Shown here piece by piece: positions 22,761 to 34,742 of a DNA stretch of 64,000 nt (its first letter is position 1; the number at the start of each line of letters is the position of its first letter). The notes under the pieces were generated by a model. The model searched no databases, was not told the origin of the DNA, and saw only the letters and a list, made by a program, of their open reading frames with translations. The position numbers and the translations under genes were made by a program. Source of the DNA: Phaseolus vulgaris (lineage: Eukaryota > Streptophyta > Magnoliopsida > Fabales > Fabaceae); contig NC_023749.2 of NCBI RefSeq assembly GCF_000499845.2, forward strand, positions 16,708,786 to 16,772,785, read 5' to 3'.

Positions 22761-23717
22761 TGATGGAGATCAAGCTCAAGAGGACATGGAGGCCAATCAA
22801 CAAGATCAAGAAGAGGTGGAGGCACAAATGGAGGACGCCCATGGAGGTCAAAGTCCACCTCAAAGGATTACAAGAAGCATGTTCAAAGCTTTGGGAGCTA
22901 GAGGACATTTATTTTCTCTTTTTGTAATTTCTTTAGTTGAAGGTGCTTAGAGGGAAACATTAGAAACCTCTTTTGTTTTAGCATCTTTTAGGCTTTAGTT
23001 AGGAGCTTTAGGAGGGGGGTGTATTAGTAGATAGGTGTAGGTGTAGTTTTTGGGAGGTGTCATAGTAGAAAAAGGTCACACCTCCCATGTGACTTGTTTT
23101 TGGTGGGAATTTCAAATGAGTTTATTTGAAATTTCCCACCTATTTTTTCAGCACCTTAGGCTATAAATAGAGGTGCTTCCTTTGTAAAATTCAGATTGGA
23201 ATTAATCTAAGAAAACTCTACTCAAATTTTGAGTGAACTTTGGAGAGCTTTGAGCCTTCTTCTCTAGTCTTATCTTGATGGATCATTGGAGTCCTCAAGT
23301 GGCGGCATCACTCTCATCTAGGAGCATTCCACACTTCTAGTGGCGAGATCATCCAACATTCTTCCATCTTCATGAGCACTCTCTTCTCCTTCCTTTCTTC
23401 TCTTTCTATTGTTTTTGTTAGCTTGTGTTCTTGAGTTTTGGTTTGCTGTTCTTGCTGTTTTTTATGAGTTTTGGTTCGGCAGTTTTATATTTCAGTCCAT
23501 TCATCTTGTTCCTTTGCTTTTCTTACTCTTTTGTTCGGTTCAATTTGACTAAAATTGGTTCATCCAAATGAGTTTGGGATTTGGTACTAGTTTTTGGTGA
23601 GTTCTTGTCTTAGAACAATGATCCAACTCTAAGAAAAGTGCCTCTATAATGTCCAACTCAAGGTGATTCCTAAGAAGGTCAAGAACCTTTCTCTATATGG
23701 CTATTGGAATCACATCA
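22761..23717 (+). repeat. Solo LTR of the CRM-like D family (D')
   Basis: 957 bp, TGATGGAGAT...CACATCA, flanked by the duplication TAAAC (22756-22760 and 23718-23722). Removing it restores the copia RT reading QVK-QSREG. It has TATAAATA at 23162-23169 and the LTR-encoded TRSMFKALG frame (near 22870-22900). It is the product of recombination between the two LTRs of a former element. Confidence 0.92.
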
Positions 23718-24528
23718 TAAACAATCCAGAGAAGGAATCTTTGTATGTCAATCCAATTGTTGCAAAGACATTCTTAAGAAGTTTGAGATGGAAGCATGTA
23801 AAGCAGCAACAACTCCTATGTCAACAAACTGCTATTTAGGTGTTGATGAAGCTGGACCAGAAGTTGATCAAACCATGTACAAGGGTTTAATAGGTTCTCT
23901 TCTTTATCTAACTGCAAGCAGACCAGATATTATGTTTGTTATTTGTCTTTGTGCTAGATTACAGTCTTGCCCTAAGGAATCACATCTCAAAGCTGCAAAG
24001 AGGATCCTAAAATATCTAAAAGGCACAATATCAACTCACACTCTCCTATTCATTTAGTAGGTTATTCTGATTCTGATTTTGCAGGTGGCAAATTAGATAG
24101 GAAGAGTACAAGTGGAACATACCACTTACTTGGATATAGCCTTATTTCATGGTAGTAAAAAGCAAGCATGTGTAGCTCTATCAACTACTGAAGTTGAATA
24201 TATAGCTGGTGGTAGCTGTTGTGCACATATTCTGTGGATCAAACAACAACTTCAAGACTTTGGATTAAAGATTAACAAAGTTCCTCTTCTGTGTGACAAC
24301 ACAAGTGCCATTAACTTGACAAAGAATCAAGTCCAACATTCAATGACAAAGCATATTGAAATAAGACACCACTTCATTGGTGATCATATAAACAATGGAG
24401 ACTGTGAAATAAAGTTTGTTTCAATAGAGAGTCAACTTGCTGATATCTTCACTAAACCTTTATCAAAGGACAGGTTCTATTCTCTAAGAAATGAATTGGG
24501 AATACTTGATATGCATGCTTTACCTTGA

Positions 24529-24889
24529 ATAAGTATTCTTTTAATTTGTCTATTTGATGAGAAAAATAGGGGGAGAAGTTGGTTGATTGGATCTGTAATG
24601 TTCTTAATGGAGTTTTACTATTTCTGTTGAACATGCTTTTATAAACTGCTTTAGCTGGTTTTAATTCTATTTGTTATTTCTGGTTTACAGAATTTTAACC
24701 AGTTATATTTGCGAAATAACCGATTGTTCTTATACAACTCTAATCTTTTGAAATCTGATGTCTGGTGTATATCTGTTTTGGACTAGATTACCCTCTGTTT
24801 CTTCAATGAATGCAGGATTCAACAGATACTAAACAAAGAACATTCCTAAAAGCATCCCAAGGATTTGTCTCCATCAAATAGGGGGAGAT
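24529..24889 (+). other. 3' non-coding region and polypurine tract of element H
   Basis: Follows the pol stop. It contains a two-box module at 24697-24725 and ends in the polypurine tract aaatagggggagat (24876-24889) next to the 3' LTR. No coding is seen. Confidence 0.75.
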
Positions 24890-25365
24890 TGTTCAAGATG
24901 GGAAGCTTTGATGTATCAAATCCTCTTGGAGCCTGAAGTTGTGTTATGTTTTAGGTTTAGGTTTTATTATGAGGTTTAGAATCTTTGTAAGTCATTCTTG
25001 ATTCTCAAACAAAGCTTATTTCAATCTATTTTAAAGAACTAAGTGTTTTTCCATGCAAAGGGAAAAACAACCAATTAAAGTTTCTAGACAATCGGTTGTT
25101 TGTCACTTAGCTAGCAAAGGAGTTTTGAAACTATTTTTTGAATCAGTTGTATAACTGCTGAAACCATTCATCCGGTTAAACCGCAGTTTCTAATTTGAAG
25201 ATTGATAATAGAGGTGTTGGTTGTGTGCAAAGAGGGTGAGTAGGCTTTGTGGGATTCAAAGTCACCTCTTTGTGGTGTGTGTGTTTGTAATCTGTGATTG
25301 GTTACATAGTGCAATACTTAGTGGTTTGACCGAGGACTGAATGTAGCTCAGGGATTGAGTGAACC
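24890..25365 (+). repeat. 3' LTR of element H, first part
   Basis: TGTTCAAGATGGGAAG onward aligns with the 5' LTR, but about 390 bp matching roughly 18595-18985 are missing near 25190. It is cut at GAACC by element D and continues at 59374. It keeps the module at 25069-25097 (one box mutated to aaccaatt). Confidence 0.85.
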
Positions 25366-26413
25366 TGATGGAGATCAAGATCAAGAGAACATGGAGGCCA
25401 ATCAACAAGATCAAAAAGAGGTAGAGGCACAAATGGAGGACGCCCATGGAGGTCAAAGCCCACCTCAATGGCTTACAAGAAGCATGTTCAAAGCTTTAGG
25501 AGCTAGGGGACATTTATTTTCTCTTTTTGTAATTGCTTTAGTTGAAGGTGCTTAGAGGGAAACATTAGAAACCTCTATTGTTATAGCATCTTTTAGTCTT
25601 TAGTTAGGAGCTTTAGGGGGGGTGTGTTAGTAGATAGGTGTAGAAGTAGAATAGGAGGTGCCAAAGTGAAGGAAGGAGTCACACCTTCCTCATGCTTGGG
25701 TTTTGCCGCCGATTCTAGATGTCTATTAGGAGGGAATTTTTGAATTTGTGTTGCTTGCATTTTAGCACCTTAGGCTATAAATAGAGGTGCTCTCTTTGTA
25801 AAAATTCAGATTGGAATTTATCTAAAGAAACTATACTGAAAATTGGAGTGAGCATTGGAGAGCTTTTGAGCCTTCTTCTCTAGTCTTATCTTGAAGGATC
25901 CATGGTGTCCTCAAGTGGCGACAACACTCTCATCTAGGAGCAACCACACTTCTAGTGGCGAGATCATTCATCATTCATCCATCTTCATGAGCAATTCTCT
26001 TCTCCTTCCTTTCTTCTTTGTTAATTCCTTGTCTTAGCTTGTTTCCTTGTTATTTTTGGTTCTGTTTTTAAGTTTTCCAGCAGCTGTTCTTATTTCTCTT
26101 TGTGTTTGGTTCGGTACTTTTCTTTTTCCAGAAAGTATTTTCAGTTCTATGCCTTTCTTTTACATTTTGTTCGGTTCAGTTTGCTTTCCTTCCAATTCTA
26201 TTCGGTAGATTTAAGTTTTGCCTCCTTTTGTTGGTTCAATTTGACAATAATTGGATCTTCTACATGAGTTTGTGTTTTGGCACTAGTTTTGGTGAGTTCT
26301 TGTCCATAGAACCTTGATCCATTTCTATGATAAAGTGCCTAGCTCTTAACCAACTCAAGATGATTCCTAAGAATGTCAAGAATCATTCTAATTGTGCTAG
26401 TGGAATCACATCA
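25366..26413 (+). repeat. 5' LTR of element D
   Basis: TGATGGAGAT...CACATCA, 1048 bp, with TATAAATA at 25776-25783. The first 190 bases are open in the frame that closes the pol protein in the 3' LTR copy (ending FVIALVEGA at 25555). Confidence 0.93.
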
Positions 26414-26415
26414 TG

Positions 26416-26427
26416 TGGTATCATGAG
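26416..26427 (+). other. Primer binding site of element D (partly diverged)
   Basis: TGGTATCATGAG. The first eight bases match the initiator-Met site TGGTATCAGAGC and the rest has diverged. The related reversed element keeps the full site at 16469-16458. Confidence 0.65.
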
Positions 26428-27661
26428 TTTAGGTGTGTTCTTGTTTAATTGTTGAGTTGTGTAGCACTTTATTTCAAGAGCTCTTTTAATTTCTTGCAAT
26501 TTCAGTTTCTGTTTTAGGCTTATTTTGAGTTTACTTGCTATTTTAATTCTTTTTCCTATCATATGTTTGAGTATTTTCCTTTTTGAATCATGTCAAGTTT
26601 TGTCTTAGTCATGTTATTCCATAATTGTCATTACTTCTAGTAGTACTTTTATTGTTTTTGATTGTTTCTTGCTTTAGTGTCATATAATTTTCTGAATTGA
26701 TATTGATCCTTTGTGCATTTTTCTTTTTAGAATTGAGTTCATACTTGTATTCTAGACCTATACAAGTTCCAATACATCATTTTCCATTATGTCTTTGCTA
26801 GTTCATAATTCTGTTTTTTATTCCTATTAGGATTCCTCTGTTTCTGAAAAAAAAGTGCTTACTTTTTTTTTCCTTATTGCAATTGATTTACTCACTGGAA
26901 AATTCTGAAATTCTGGATTTGTGATATTCAAAGTGTTAGAAAAGAGTAGAAAAAATAATCATTCAAAAATTCAAAGTACACAAAAAATGATAAATAAAAT
27001 AAAAAAAGTGTACAATTCTGCCGAAAAGAATACAGTAATCTGGCAGCGATTTTGAAAAATTTATCTCAATTAATTGGCTTACTATTTTTAATTGATTCCA
27101 GTGCCATTATTGAGTTAACATCTTGAAGTTTCTGTGGTTTAAATTTTATAATCCAGTTCGCTCTACATCATTCCAGTTAAATCAGTGAATATCAAGCACA
27201 GTTTGCATTAAAAAAAAAATTTCCAGTAGCTAAATTTTTTGTTTTCTTCATCTACTCTAGTGCTTTTCCTTAAGTATTCTTTTGTGTGCCTACTTTCTCA
27301 TTGAGTTCTTTATTTTCTTGATTGTCTTTCATTCCTTACTCTTTGAGTTTGTCTTACATATAGTTTTCCTTTTGCAATTACCTTTCTTTGCTTATACCTT
27401 TTCTTGTTTGTCTTTATTGTTTCATTGGTTTTGTGGTGGTTGCTTTTGAGATTGGTGTGCTTGCTTTGACATCTTTCATTTGAGGATTCCAAGGCCTCAA
27501 GATCAGATTGGTGCAAGGACATTATTTATTTGAGAGTGACCTATTTTTTTTTGCCTCATTTCACTTCGGCATTTTGGCTTAAAACACTCACTGTTTTTGG
27601 TAATTTTTGTTTCTTAACTTGTTTGCTGTTTTTTGTGTGTTTGCTGTTTTTTATTTCCAAA
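26428..27661 (+). other. AT-rich 5' leader of element D
   Basis: About 1.2 kb with T-rich runs and no supported coding. It is homologous to the reversed element's leader (16457-15781), showing that a long leader is a family trait. Confidence 0.6.
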
Positions 27662-28905
27662 ATGGCTGGATTTTCAAGTGATGCATCATACAAGCAGAAT
27701 TCTCCTTCGAAAGCTTCAATCCTTGGTGAATTACATGAAGCTCAAAGAACCATTAGACGGTTGGAGGAGAAATTGCAAAAGATGGAGGTGCAACAAGCTA
27801 GACCATCTCCTTCAATTTCTTGATGAGCATCATAGACCTTCAACAAGAGCTTCTTCCAATGATTTTGGCCGTGAAGATGAGCATAGGAGAAGGAGAACTC
27901 CACCCCAAGTCCATGGACAAAGACATCATCACCAAGGGGAAAGAACTCACTACGGCAATGGCTTCTATCATGATGCAAAGTCTAGGCTTCCTTCGGTCAA
28001 GCTACCTTGTTTTAATGGCTCTAGTGATCCTAATGTATATTTAGATTGGGAGGCTAAGTGTGAACAAATATTTGAGATACATGAGATCCAAGATGAGCAT
28101 AAGCTTAAGCTAGCCACCCTAGAGTTTAGTGATTATGCCATGAAATGGTGGCATGGAATTGTAAAGGACATTATCTATCACAAGGGTCCTGTCGTGGACT
28201 CTTGGAACTCTTTAAAGGATCAAATGCGCGCTAGGTTTGTACCCCCACATTTTAGGAAAGACCTCATGTTGAGACTCCAACGGTTTCAACAAGGCACGCT
28301 AAATGTGGATGAATATTATAAGGAGCTTGAGACGCTTGTGCTTAAAATTGAATTAGAAGAAAGTGAGGAAGCTATGGTTGCTAGGTTTGTGAGTGGTCTT
28401 AGGAAGGATATTCAAGACATTGTTGAGTTACAAGAGTATTCATCATTGGGCTCTTTAGTTCATCCTGCAATTAAGGTGGAAGCCCAACTTGCTAAGAAAA
28501 CCTCTTTCGAAAATGCTTCCAATGATGGATACTACTCCAAGTCTTGGAGAAACAAAAATTCTTTTTCTAAACATCCTTCCAAAGATTCTTCTTTCAAACC
28601 CAAGGAAACTAAGCCATCTACTTCTAGACCTAAGTCTCCCACTAGAACATCCAATACTAAATGCTTTAAATGTATGGGTTATGGTCATATAGCTGCAAAT
28701 TGTCCTTCCAAACGAAGTATGTACATGCATGAGGGCATTGTAGTTAGTGAGCATGATTCGGATTCTCCTAAGCATTCATTACATTCTCATGCATCTAGTG
28801 AGGAAGAGAGCGAATGTCCACTTGAAGGGGATTTGTTAGTTGTGAGAAGACTTCTTGGACAAGTTTCACAACCTTTTGATGAAAGTCAAAGGGAAAATAT
28901 TTTCT
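27662..28905 (+). pseudogene. gag: Gag of element D (frameshifted, then cut by element C)
   Basis: Starts MAGFSSDASY at 27662 with an N-terminal coiled coil (EAQRTIRRLEEKLQKME). The frame changes near 27800. The capsid region follows (LPCFNGSSDPNVYLDWE near 28005, MKWWHGIV near 28140), then a CX2CX4HX4C zinc knuckle (CFKCMGYGHIAANC, near 28661-28702). The frame runs to the C insertion at 28905 and resumes at 41392 as protease. Confidence 0.88.
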
Positions 28906-29977
28906 GATCCTGCCGACAACTCGAGCGTGGAGGAATTGCCTTGTCGCTTGCTTGACCCGCCTATGGCAACTGTGCTATCTGCAAGAACACTCTTAGAACC
29001 TCCTCCTCTGGGAACTCCGAACGCAACCTGCAAACACACAGACAGCGCCTCCAGCGGCCGTTTGCACTCCGACGCTCAAGTTAGATCACAGAATCACTAG
29101 AAAATAATGTGTGTAAAACAGTGTGTCTGTATTTCTCTCTGATTCCCTTTTTATCTCCCTCTGTGTCTGTGCCTAACAGAATTCTGCTACGCTGTTCTCT
29201 GCGTGTGTCAGAATTCAGTTATGCTTTTGTACGAAAATGTACCACAGTCAGGGTCGTGGGTGTCTGGGTTTTCTGTCTGTACCTTTCACGACACGGAGTG
29301 CACCTTTATCTGGGTCGCGCCCCTCTCAGACAGTGACACGTGGAGGCATACAACTCACATCTAACCGTGCACGTGCCACCACCTGAAGGGCTCTACCGCA
29401 TCTCTTTGTGTGCCTAAGTTATTCCCTTGCGGAGTAACTTAGCGCGTTTCTTCCATCTGGGTGAAATCGCACATTCCCAGGAGAACGCCAGGTGTGGCTG
29501 GACTAGGCTCACTTAGCAAGCATTGCTCTCTGCATACACGATTTCCCCTTCACGATGCCATGCACGTAATGGGTTGAGAGAGTAACCAATCACTGACCGG
29601 TTTACTGACTCCCTCAGGCCACTCTCGTGCACAACTATACCGACGAGGAGCTCTTCTTTCTCTGAGGTATGATCATGCGAGGTCCATGCGTAACGCTCTC
29701 GCTGGGAATCTCAGTCCCAGTTTAACTGCGTGTAACACGAGACCCCGATGACCATGCACCCGATGACTGATCGGTGCTCTATTGCTTCTCGCATTCTCCC
29801 CCGGGTGTTTATCTTCGAACTGATCTGTCGGTGGTCACTCGGTTACTGACCACCGATCTCCATACCGTGGGATCTCCTCCATGATTACTCTGCCACCTGA
29901 TCCACGTGTCCCCCAGCGAGTGGTCCATGTGGTTATCTGCTGCTGACGTCATCGACTACCGATGACCGATCGGATCA
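28906..29977 (-). repeat. 3' LTR of element C
   Basis: 1072 bp with inverted ends TGATCC/GGATCA. It nearly equals the 5' LTR at 40314-41386. A TATA-like gataaaaagg lies on the minus strand near 29150. Short open frames within it are not genes. Confidence 0.93.
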
Positions 29978-30304
29978 CAAGCCCCCTAATCTCGAGCTGT
30001 GAACTCGTTCTCAGCGAAGAGACTAAGTGGTCGCGCTCTCGGTCCACGTGGCAAGTGGGACCGCATCACGTGCCACCTCACGTGTTGCCCTTTAACGTTA
30101 CAACTTCCTTTCTTAATCTTGCGACACGTGGCCGCATCAACGGCCAGCGTGGAGTGTCGCTAGCGCTTCCCTTATTCAAATAGGCGCGCATTTTCACTGT
30201 TTCATCATCTTCTTCATCACTCTCAGACTCACTTCGAATTCCCTCTCTGCGCGCCCATCTTCCTTCAAGCTTTCTACCTCCAAACCTTTCGCGATCACTC
30301 AAAG
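29978..30304 (+). promoter_or_regulatory. Polypurine tract of C and promoter region of its antisense gene
   Basis: The minus-strand tract attaggggggcttg (29991-29978) touches the LTR. Reading plus, the stretch then holds gcgaagagactaagtgg, two CACGTG words (one at 30124-30131 inside gacacgtggccgcatcaacg), ttattcaaata near 30172, and an exon end AAAG before the donor GTATGG at 30305. E shares gcgaagagactaagtg, and A and B share the G-box block. Confidence 0.5.
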
Positions 30305-30564
30305 GTATGGTTTTTCTTCTTCCTTGGTCTATTTAGGCTCTTTTCACCGATTGCATTCGTCCCTTTCATTATCATGCATTCATCTTCTCGACCCGCGCTA
30401 GGGTTTTCGCGCCCCTCACTCTGCTTTCTGCTTCTCCCTCTTCCTCTTTTTCGCCTGGGCATTTCTTTCTTCTTCCCTTCCTCTGTTTTTCACCGAACCA
30501 TTCATCATTTCTTCTTCTTCCATTCCTCTGACCCTTCATTTTTCTCCATTGCAGTTATCTCGCA

Positions 30565-32842
30565 ATGGCTCGCTTAAAACAAACCGCTCGAATCGTCGCC
30601 TCGTCTTCTGGTGCACAACCTTCAACAAGTGCACCGGTGCCGCCACCACCCGATGCAACCTCCTACCATGACAACGACTGGGCTCCCTTGGCGTTGCTGG
30701 CCGAAACCTCCACCCTACTACCGCAGGGTCACCTCAAATCCCTTCTGAGCAACGACCCAGATGAGCCTTCTTGCGCCGTCGACAGGGAAAACGATTTTAA
30801 TATCCGTATACGCATTCCTCCTCGAGGGATGCCCATCTGTGCGGATGACAGGGCCACCAATGGGGTGCCCTTCACCTTCGTCTACTCCGCCATCTTCAAG
30901 AGGTTGAAGTTGCGCCTGCCCTTCACCTTCTTTGAGAAGGAGCTAAATGTCACCCCCTGCCAGCTCCATCCGAATGCTTGGGCTTTCATACGGGCATTCG
31001 AGATCCTCTGCAACTACTTCGGGCATAACGCCTCCGTAGATGTATTCCTATACTTTTTCGAGGCGAAGAACCCCGGGGACAGGTCCTGAGTCAGCCTGAA
31101 CGGGGTTGCTGGACGGGTGCTCTTGGGCCTGTATCAGCAATCCTTCAAGGATTGGAAGGGCAGGTTCTATATGATATCTGCTACCCCGCAAAGTCCAACA
31201 TTGCTCGAGCGGTTTCCCCTTTATTGGGTTCCTGGAGTTGAATTCAAGAAACCCCGTGGCCTCGAAGTCATGGCCCCTTATGAGCGCGAACTATGTGGGC
31301 TGTTCCTAGGGGCAAAGTACAGCTCAGCTCTTCTCATCAAACACGAGTTTGATGTGTTGGCTCTGAAGAAGTACATAGGTAGGCTCTTCTTCTTTCACCT
31401 CTTAGGATACTTGCACATACTCATGCATACTTGCATACATTTTGACCCACTTGCATAATTATGCCATCTAACTCTTTTTTTTTTCTCTTCGATGTAGACA
31501 TGACTTCAGGGAAGGAAAGGAGGAAGGCATTGCTAGAGCTTGCCCGAATCCAGGGCGCCAAGATGATTGGCTCTTCTTCTTCCACCACCGAACCCATCGC
31601 AGCTCCTCCTCTCTCGGTCGCGCCAGCTGAAGGCCCCGAGCCAGTGAGGAAAAGAAGAAGGCTAGCGAAGGCCTTTCCTTCATCTGCCGCAGCTGCTGCT
31701 GCCCCTACCCCCTCAACCGAAGAGGAGAGTTCTGGCTCTCCTCTTGTACACCGCAAGAGGAAACTTCCAGAGGTCGGGGGGGCTTCATCCCTTCAGCCTG
31801 GGGAAATTGAAGTGGTGGAGATAGAGGAAGGTTAAGCCTCGCCTCTTTCTGCTCAACCTGCCCCAGCGCCAACATCCTTCCCCTCTCCCCAAAAACTACC
31901 ATCTCCAGCTCCAGTTCCATCTCCTCCCCCAGCAGGCCAAGCTCTTGGTCAATCCACTCCACCTGCTGGGGGCGATTCTGCTCACTCGGGGGATCCCCCG
32001 GGACTTCTCGCATCGCCACCACCACCACCAACCTCCATTGCTACTGCTGAAGGTGGTGGGGCAGCTTGCGACCAAGCGGCTCTGGAGCTAGCAATGAGAA
32101 TTTCAGCCGAGTCATTGCTTTGGTCCGACAGCTCATTCACAGCCGGGAGCTTATCGAATGGAACAGAGAGGAGGTGGACATGCACTTGGCTAAGCAGATA
32201 GTGCTTTCCCTGGAGTTTTCCACCCAGCACCGCAAGCAACTAATCCTGGAGAAGAAGATCAAGGAGCTTGAGCATGACAAGGAGTCACTGCAAAGTGACT
32301 TTGAGGCTGCCCAAGGGTCCGTAGATCTGATGAGGGGTATGGTGGAAAAAGCCAGGGGAGAGTACCTAGCGTAGGTCCAAGAGACCATCAAGACTGAGAT
32401 CTTGATGGGGCAAGCCGTCAACTCTCTGGACTGCGAGGTGGTGCAACTGCGGAGTAAGGTGATCCACCTGGAGGCCGAGACCTCCTCCCTACGCCAACTG
32501 AACTCACAACTAGTGGGGGAGCTCGAGTCTACCAGGGAAACGGCCGCTACTGGGGAGAAGAAGCTTAAGGAGGTGTTGAGCAAGCTGTCTGAGGCAAAGG
32601 GCCAATTGGAAGAAGCTGCCTCTTCCATTGCTGCCCTTACCATCGAGAAAAATGCTGCGGAGGCCTCAAAGCAAAAATTAGAAGCTGAGAACGCCGACCT
32701 TATGAGTGTGGGTGCTGAAGCCCTTGCTGACGGATTCGAGCTGGCGCTCGAGCAGATCCAATGCGTTCTCCCGGATTTGGACCTCTCACAGTTCAACATT
32801 TATCATGAAGTGGTGGATGGAAAGCTCATTCCTCCTCCTTGA
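30565..32842 (+). pseudogene. Antisense second gene of element C (spliced, degenerate)
   Basis: Homologue of the intact gene in A. The leader intron is 30305-30554. Exon 1 is 30565-31378 (814 nt, ending in phase 1 like A and B). The coding intron is 31379-31497 (GTAGGC to GATGTAG). Exon 2 starts at 31498 (ACATGACTTC). The domain is recognisable (FTFVYSAIFKR, HPNAWAFIRAF, DVFLYFFEAKNPGD). Exon 2 has the Pro/Ser/Ala-rich linker and a coiled coil, and ends PDLDLSQFN and EVVDGKLIP. It is broken by a TGA at 31087 (Trp codon in relatives), a TAA near 31833, a frameshift near 32080 and a TAG near 32372. Confidence 0.8.
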
Positions 32843-33426
32843 GCTCTTTTTCTTTTTTGTAATTTTATACTTCTGCACAACTTTTTGTACTTGGAATTTG
32901 TATAAAACTTGGTATGAATACATACTCGTTTCAGCTATAAGCTTCTTCTCTTGTACTTTCTTGAGCTTCATCTTTCTTTATGCACACAACTAACTGTTAG
33001 CTAGCTTAGGTTTAGCGCGATCATGTACTCTTTGATCTTGGCCTCTACTTGATCACGACTAGCTACTCCCTTAGCTTTGTATTTAACAGTTCTTATGCAT
33101 AGCTTTGTACTGAATGACTGACTAGGCGTAGTCTGTCTGCCTCAGCTTGTTGTGTAAGAATTTGTTTGGAAAGTTTCCTCCGACAAGGCAAGACTGATCA
33201 GTCATCGTTCTTCAAGCAGCGTACCCACCAACAACTCATCAGTCATCGTTCTTCGGGTAGCGTACCCACCGACAACTCATCAGTCATCGTTCTTCGTACT
33301 TCACTTTGCTTCTCTGTCGCTCTAGCGCTAAGTGCATAGAGGACATCGATCGTCAGAGGTGATACCTTGTTCTGTAATAATTTTCATTTTGTTCGAACTG
33401 TTCAATGCTCATGCGCACATATACGC

Positions 33427-33477
<51 letters not shown>

Positions 33478-34612
33478 CTTCTAACTTATCTACTGCGCAA
33501 TCATCTGGTTTAACTAACATAACTGGCGAAACTTGCTCAACTGCGTGAACTCAGCAATACTTGAACTTGACCCTCCATGTACCACTTTTAACTCGAGCAA
33601 ATTGTTTAACCTTATAACAAACTTGGCAAACTGTTAACTCAAAGTACACTTGAGAAACTATCAACTCTTCGGCGATGACGTTCAATAGAACTTGTGAACT
33701 TAAGGCAACAAATCTTAACATAAAATCACTTACTAGGCAGCAGGTTCTGACTCAAACTAGTATTAAAATACAGTTTACCTGATCTGCCAAGTGAAATCCC
33801 CCCTACTTCTGTCATCGCCCGGAACTCTTCTGATCTGGTACTCGCCGCACAACCCCTTCACTGTCTCAACTTTCACGCCATAAGGTTCTGGCGATGTTAC
33901 CTTTCTTCTTTTCATGACCTGATCATTGTTCCCTCATCTGGGGTAGAGGCGCCTTTCGGATCCTTCTCTACTTCCCTGAGTTTCAGAACAATGATCTGGT
34001 CTTACTGGGTCAATATTGATGTTTCACTTAAAGGGGGAAAGGCATTTTCCTTCCCTTCCCACCACTTAAGGTCACAAACACCCCTGACTTTTCAGCTCAT
34101 CTTGCCTGAACTCACTCGGTGAGAAGGATTTTATCTTGCCTGAACTCACTCTAAGGTGAGAAGGACTTTATCTGGTGCCTCAACTTGCCCAGGGTGTACA
34201 TCTCCACCCTCCTGGATGTACTAAGGAATTTTAAGCTTGCCTCTATCTGCTGGTGCAAAGAGGTCCTTTAATCTGTTCTCGCCTGCACTCGCACAAAGTC
34301 GAGGAGGACTTTATCTCTTTCTCGCCTCAAGACGCGCGAGGGCGTTGAGGTCTTTAATCATTGTTGGTGCCTCCGATCGCCGAAAGACGACGAGGTCTTT
34401 AAAACTTTTAACTGATGCCGCCGATCACCGAAAACGATGGGGACTTTAAAACTTTTAACTGATGCCGCCGATCGCCGAAAAATGATGGGGACTTTAAAAC
34501 TTTAACTGAGAGCATGCAATACGATTTTACTGTTGCCCTAGATCACATACGAGTAATAAGGCCTTTTTTCTAAAACTCTCGAAGCCATAAGCATGCAAAC
34601 ATAGAAGCTTTA
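32843..34612. repeat. Repeat-rich region between the convergent genes of C
   Basis: Three copies of a 41-bp unit (gtcatcgttcttc...gcgtacccacc) start at 33201, 33242 and 33283. An (AT)n microsatellite lies at about 33420-33476. Stretches like the A spacer follow. Three copies of the 47-bp unit shared with A and B (gccgatcgccgaaa, minus orientation) start at about 34367, 34414 and 34461. No coding is seen. Confidence 0.75.
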
Positions 34613-34690
34613 AACTTTGAAAAACTCTTCTTTATTGGGTGGCCTCATTAAAAACCCTCCTTAGGGAAAAAGAGTGCCCCCTTGAAATTG
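34613..34690 (-). promoter_or_regulatory. Conserved post-pol block with poly(A) signal (element C)
   Basis: Minus-strand copy of the block after A and B pol, with AATAAA at 34636-34631 and gggggcactctttttccc. It lies about 55 bases after the pol stop at 34743. Confidence 0.6.
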
Positions 34691-34742
34691 TTTTAACAGA
34701 AACTATTCAAATCTCTTCATATTCGTCTTTACTTACAAGGCT

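Larger units (their letters stand above)
20521..24528 (+). pseudogene. pol: Copia pol of element H, interrupted by a solo LTR
   Basis: Protease has WYLDSGCSKYMTGD (about 20545). The integrase zinc finger spans HRRIAH to CEACQRGK (about 20935-21060). The integrase core has LHLDLFGPS and IRSDRGVEF, and the E lies in VERKNRSLEE (about 21425), just after an in-frame stop. Copia RT has MDVKSTFLNG (about 22375) and YVDDIVFGS (about 22632). RNase H has LSTTEVEYIAGG and ADIFTKPLS near the end. Stops and frameshifts occur at about 20776, 21412, 21912, 22188, 22230, 22608 and 24056. A solo LTR (22761-23717) sits inside QVK/QSREG. The gene is non-functional. Confidence 0.9.

Noticed and set aside
24529..24889. 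Envelope-like gene after copia pol, as in some SIRE elements
   Set aside because: Only about 360 non-coding bases lie between pol and the 3' LTR.
26102..26317. Phe/Leu-rich open frame in the D LTRs (also 59062-59277)
   Set aside because: Composition artefact of T-rich LTR sequence, duplicated with the LTR. No start context or family.
29109..29336. Small open frame in the C LTRs (also 40518-40745)
   Set aside because: It recurs only because the two LTRs are copies. The related solo LTR has no matching frame.
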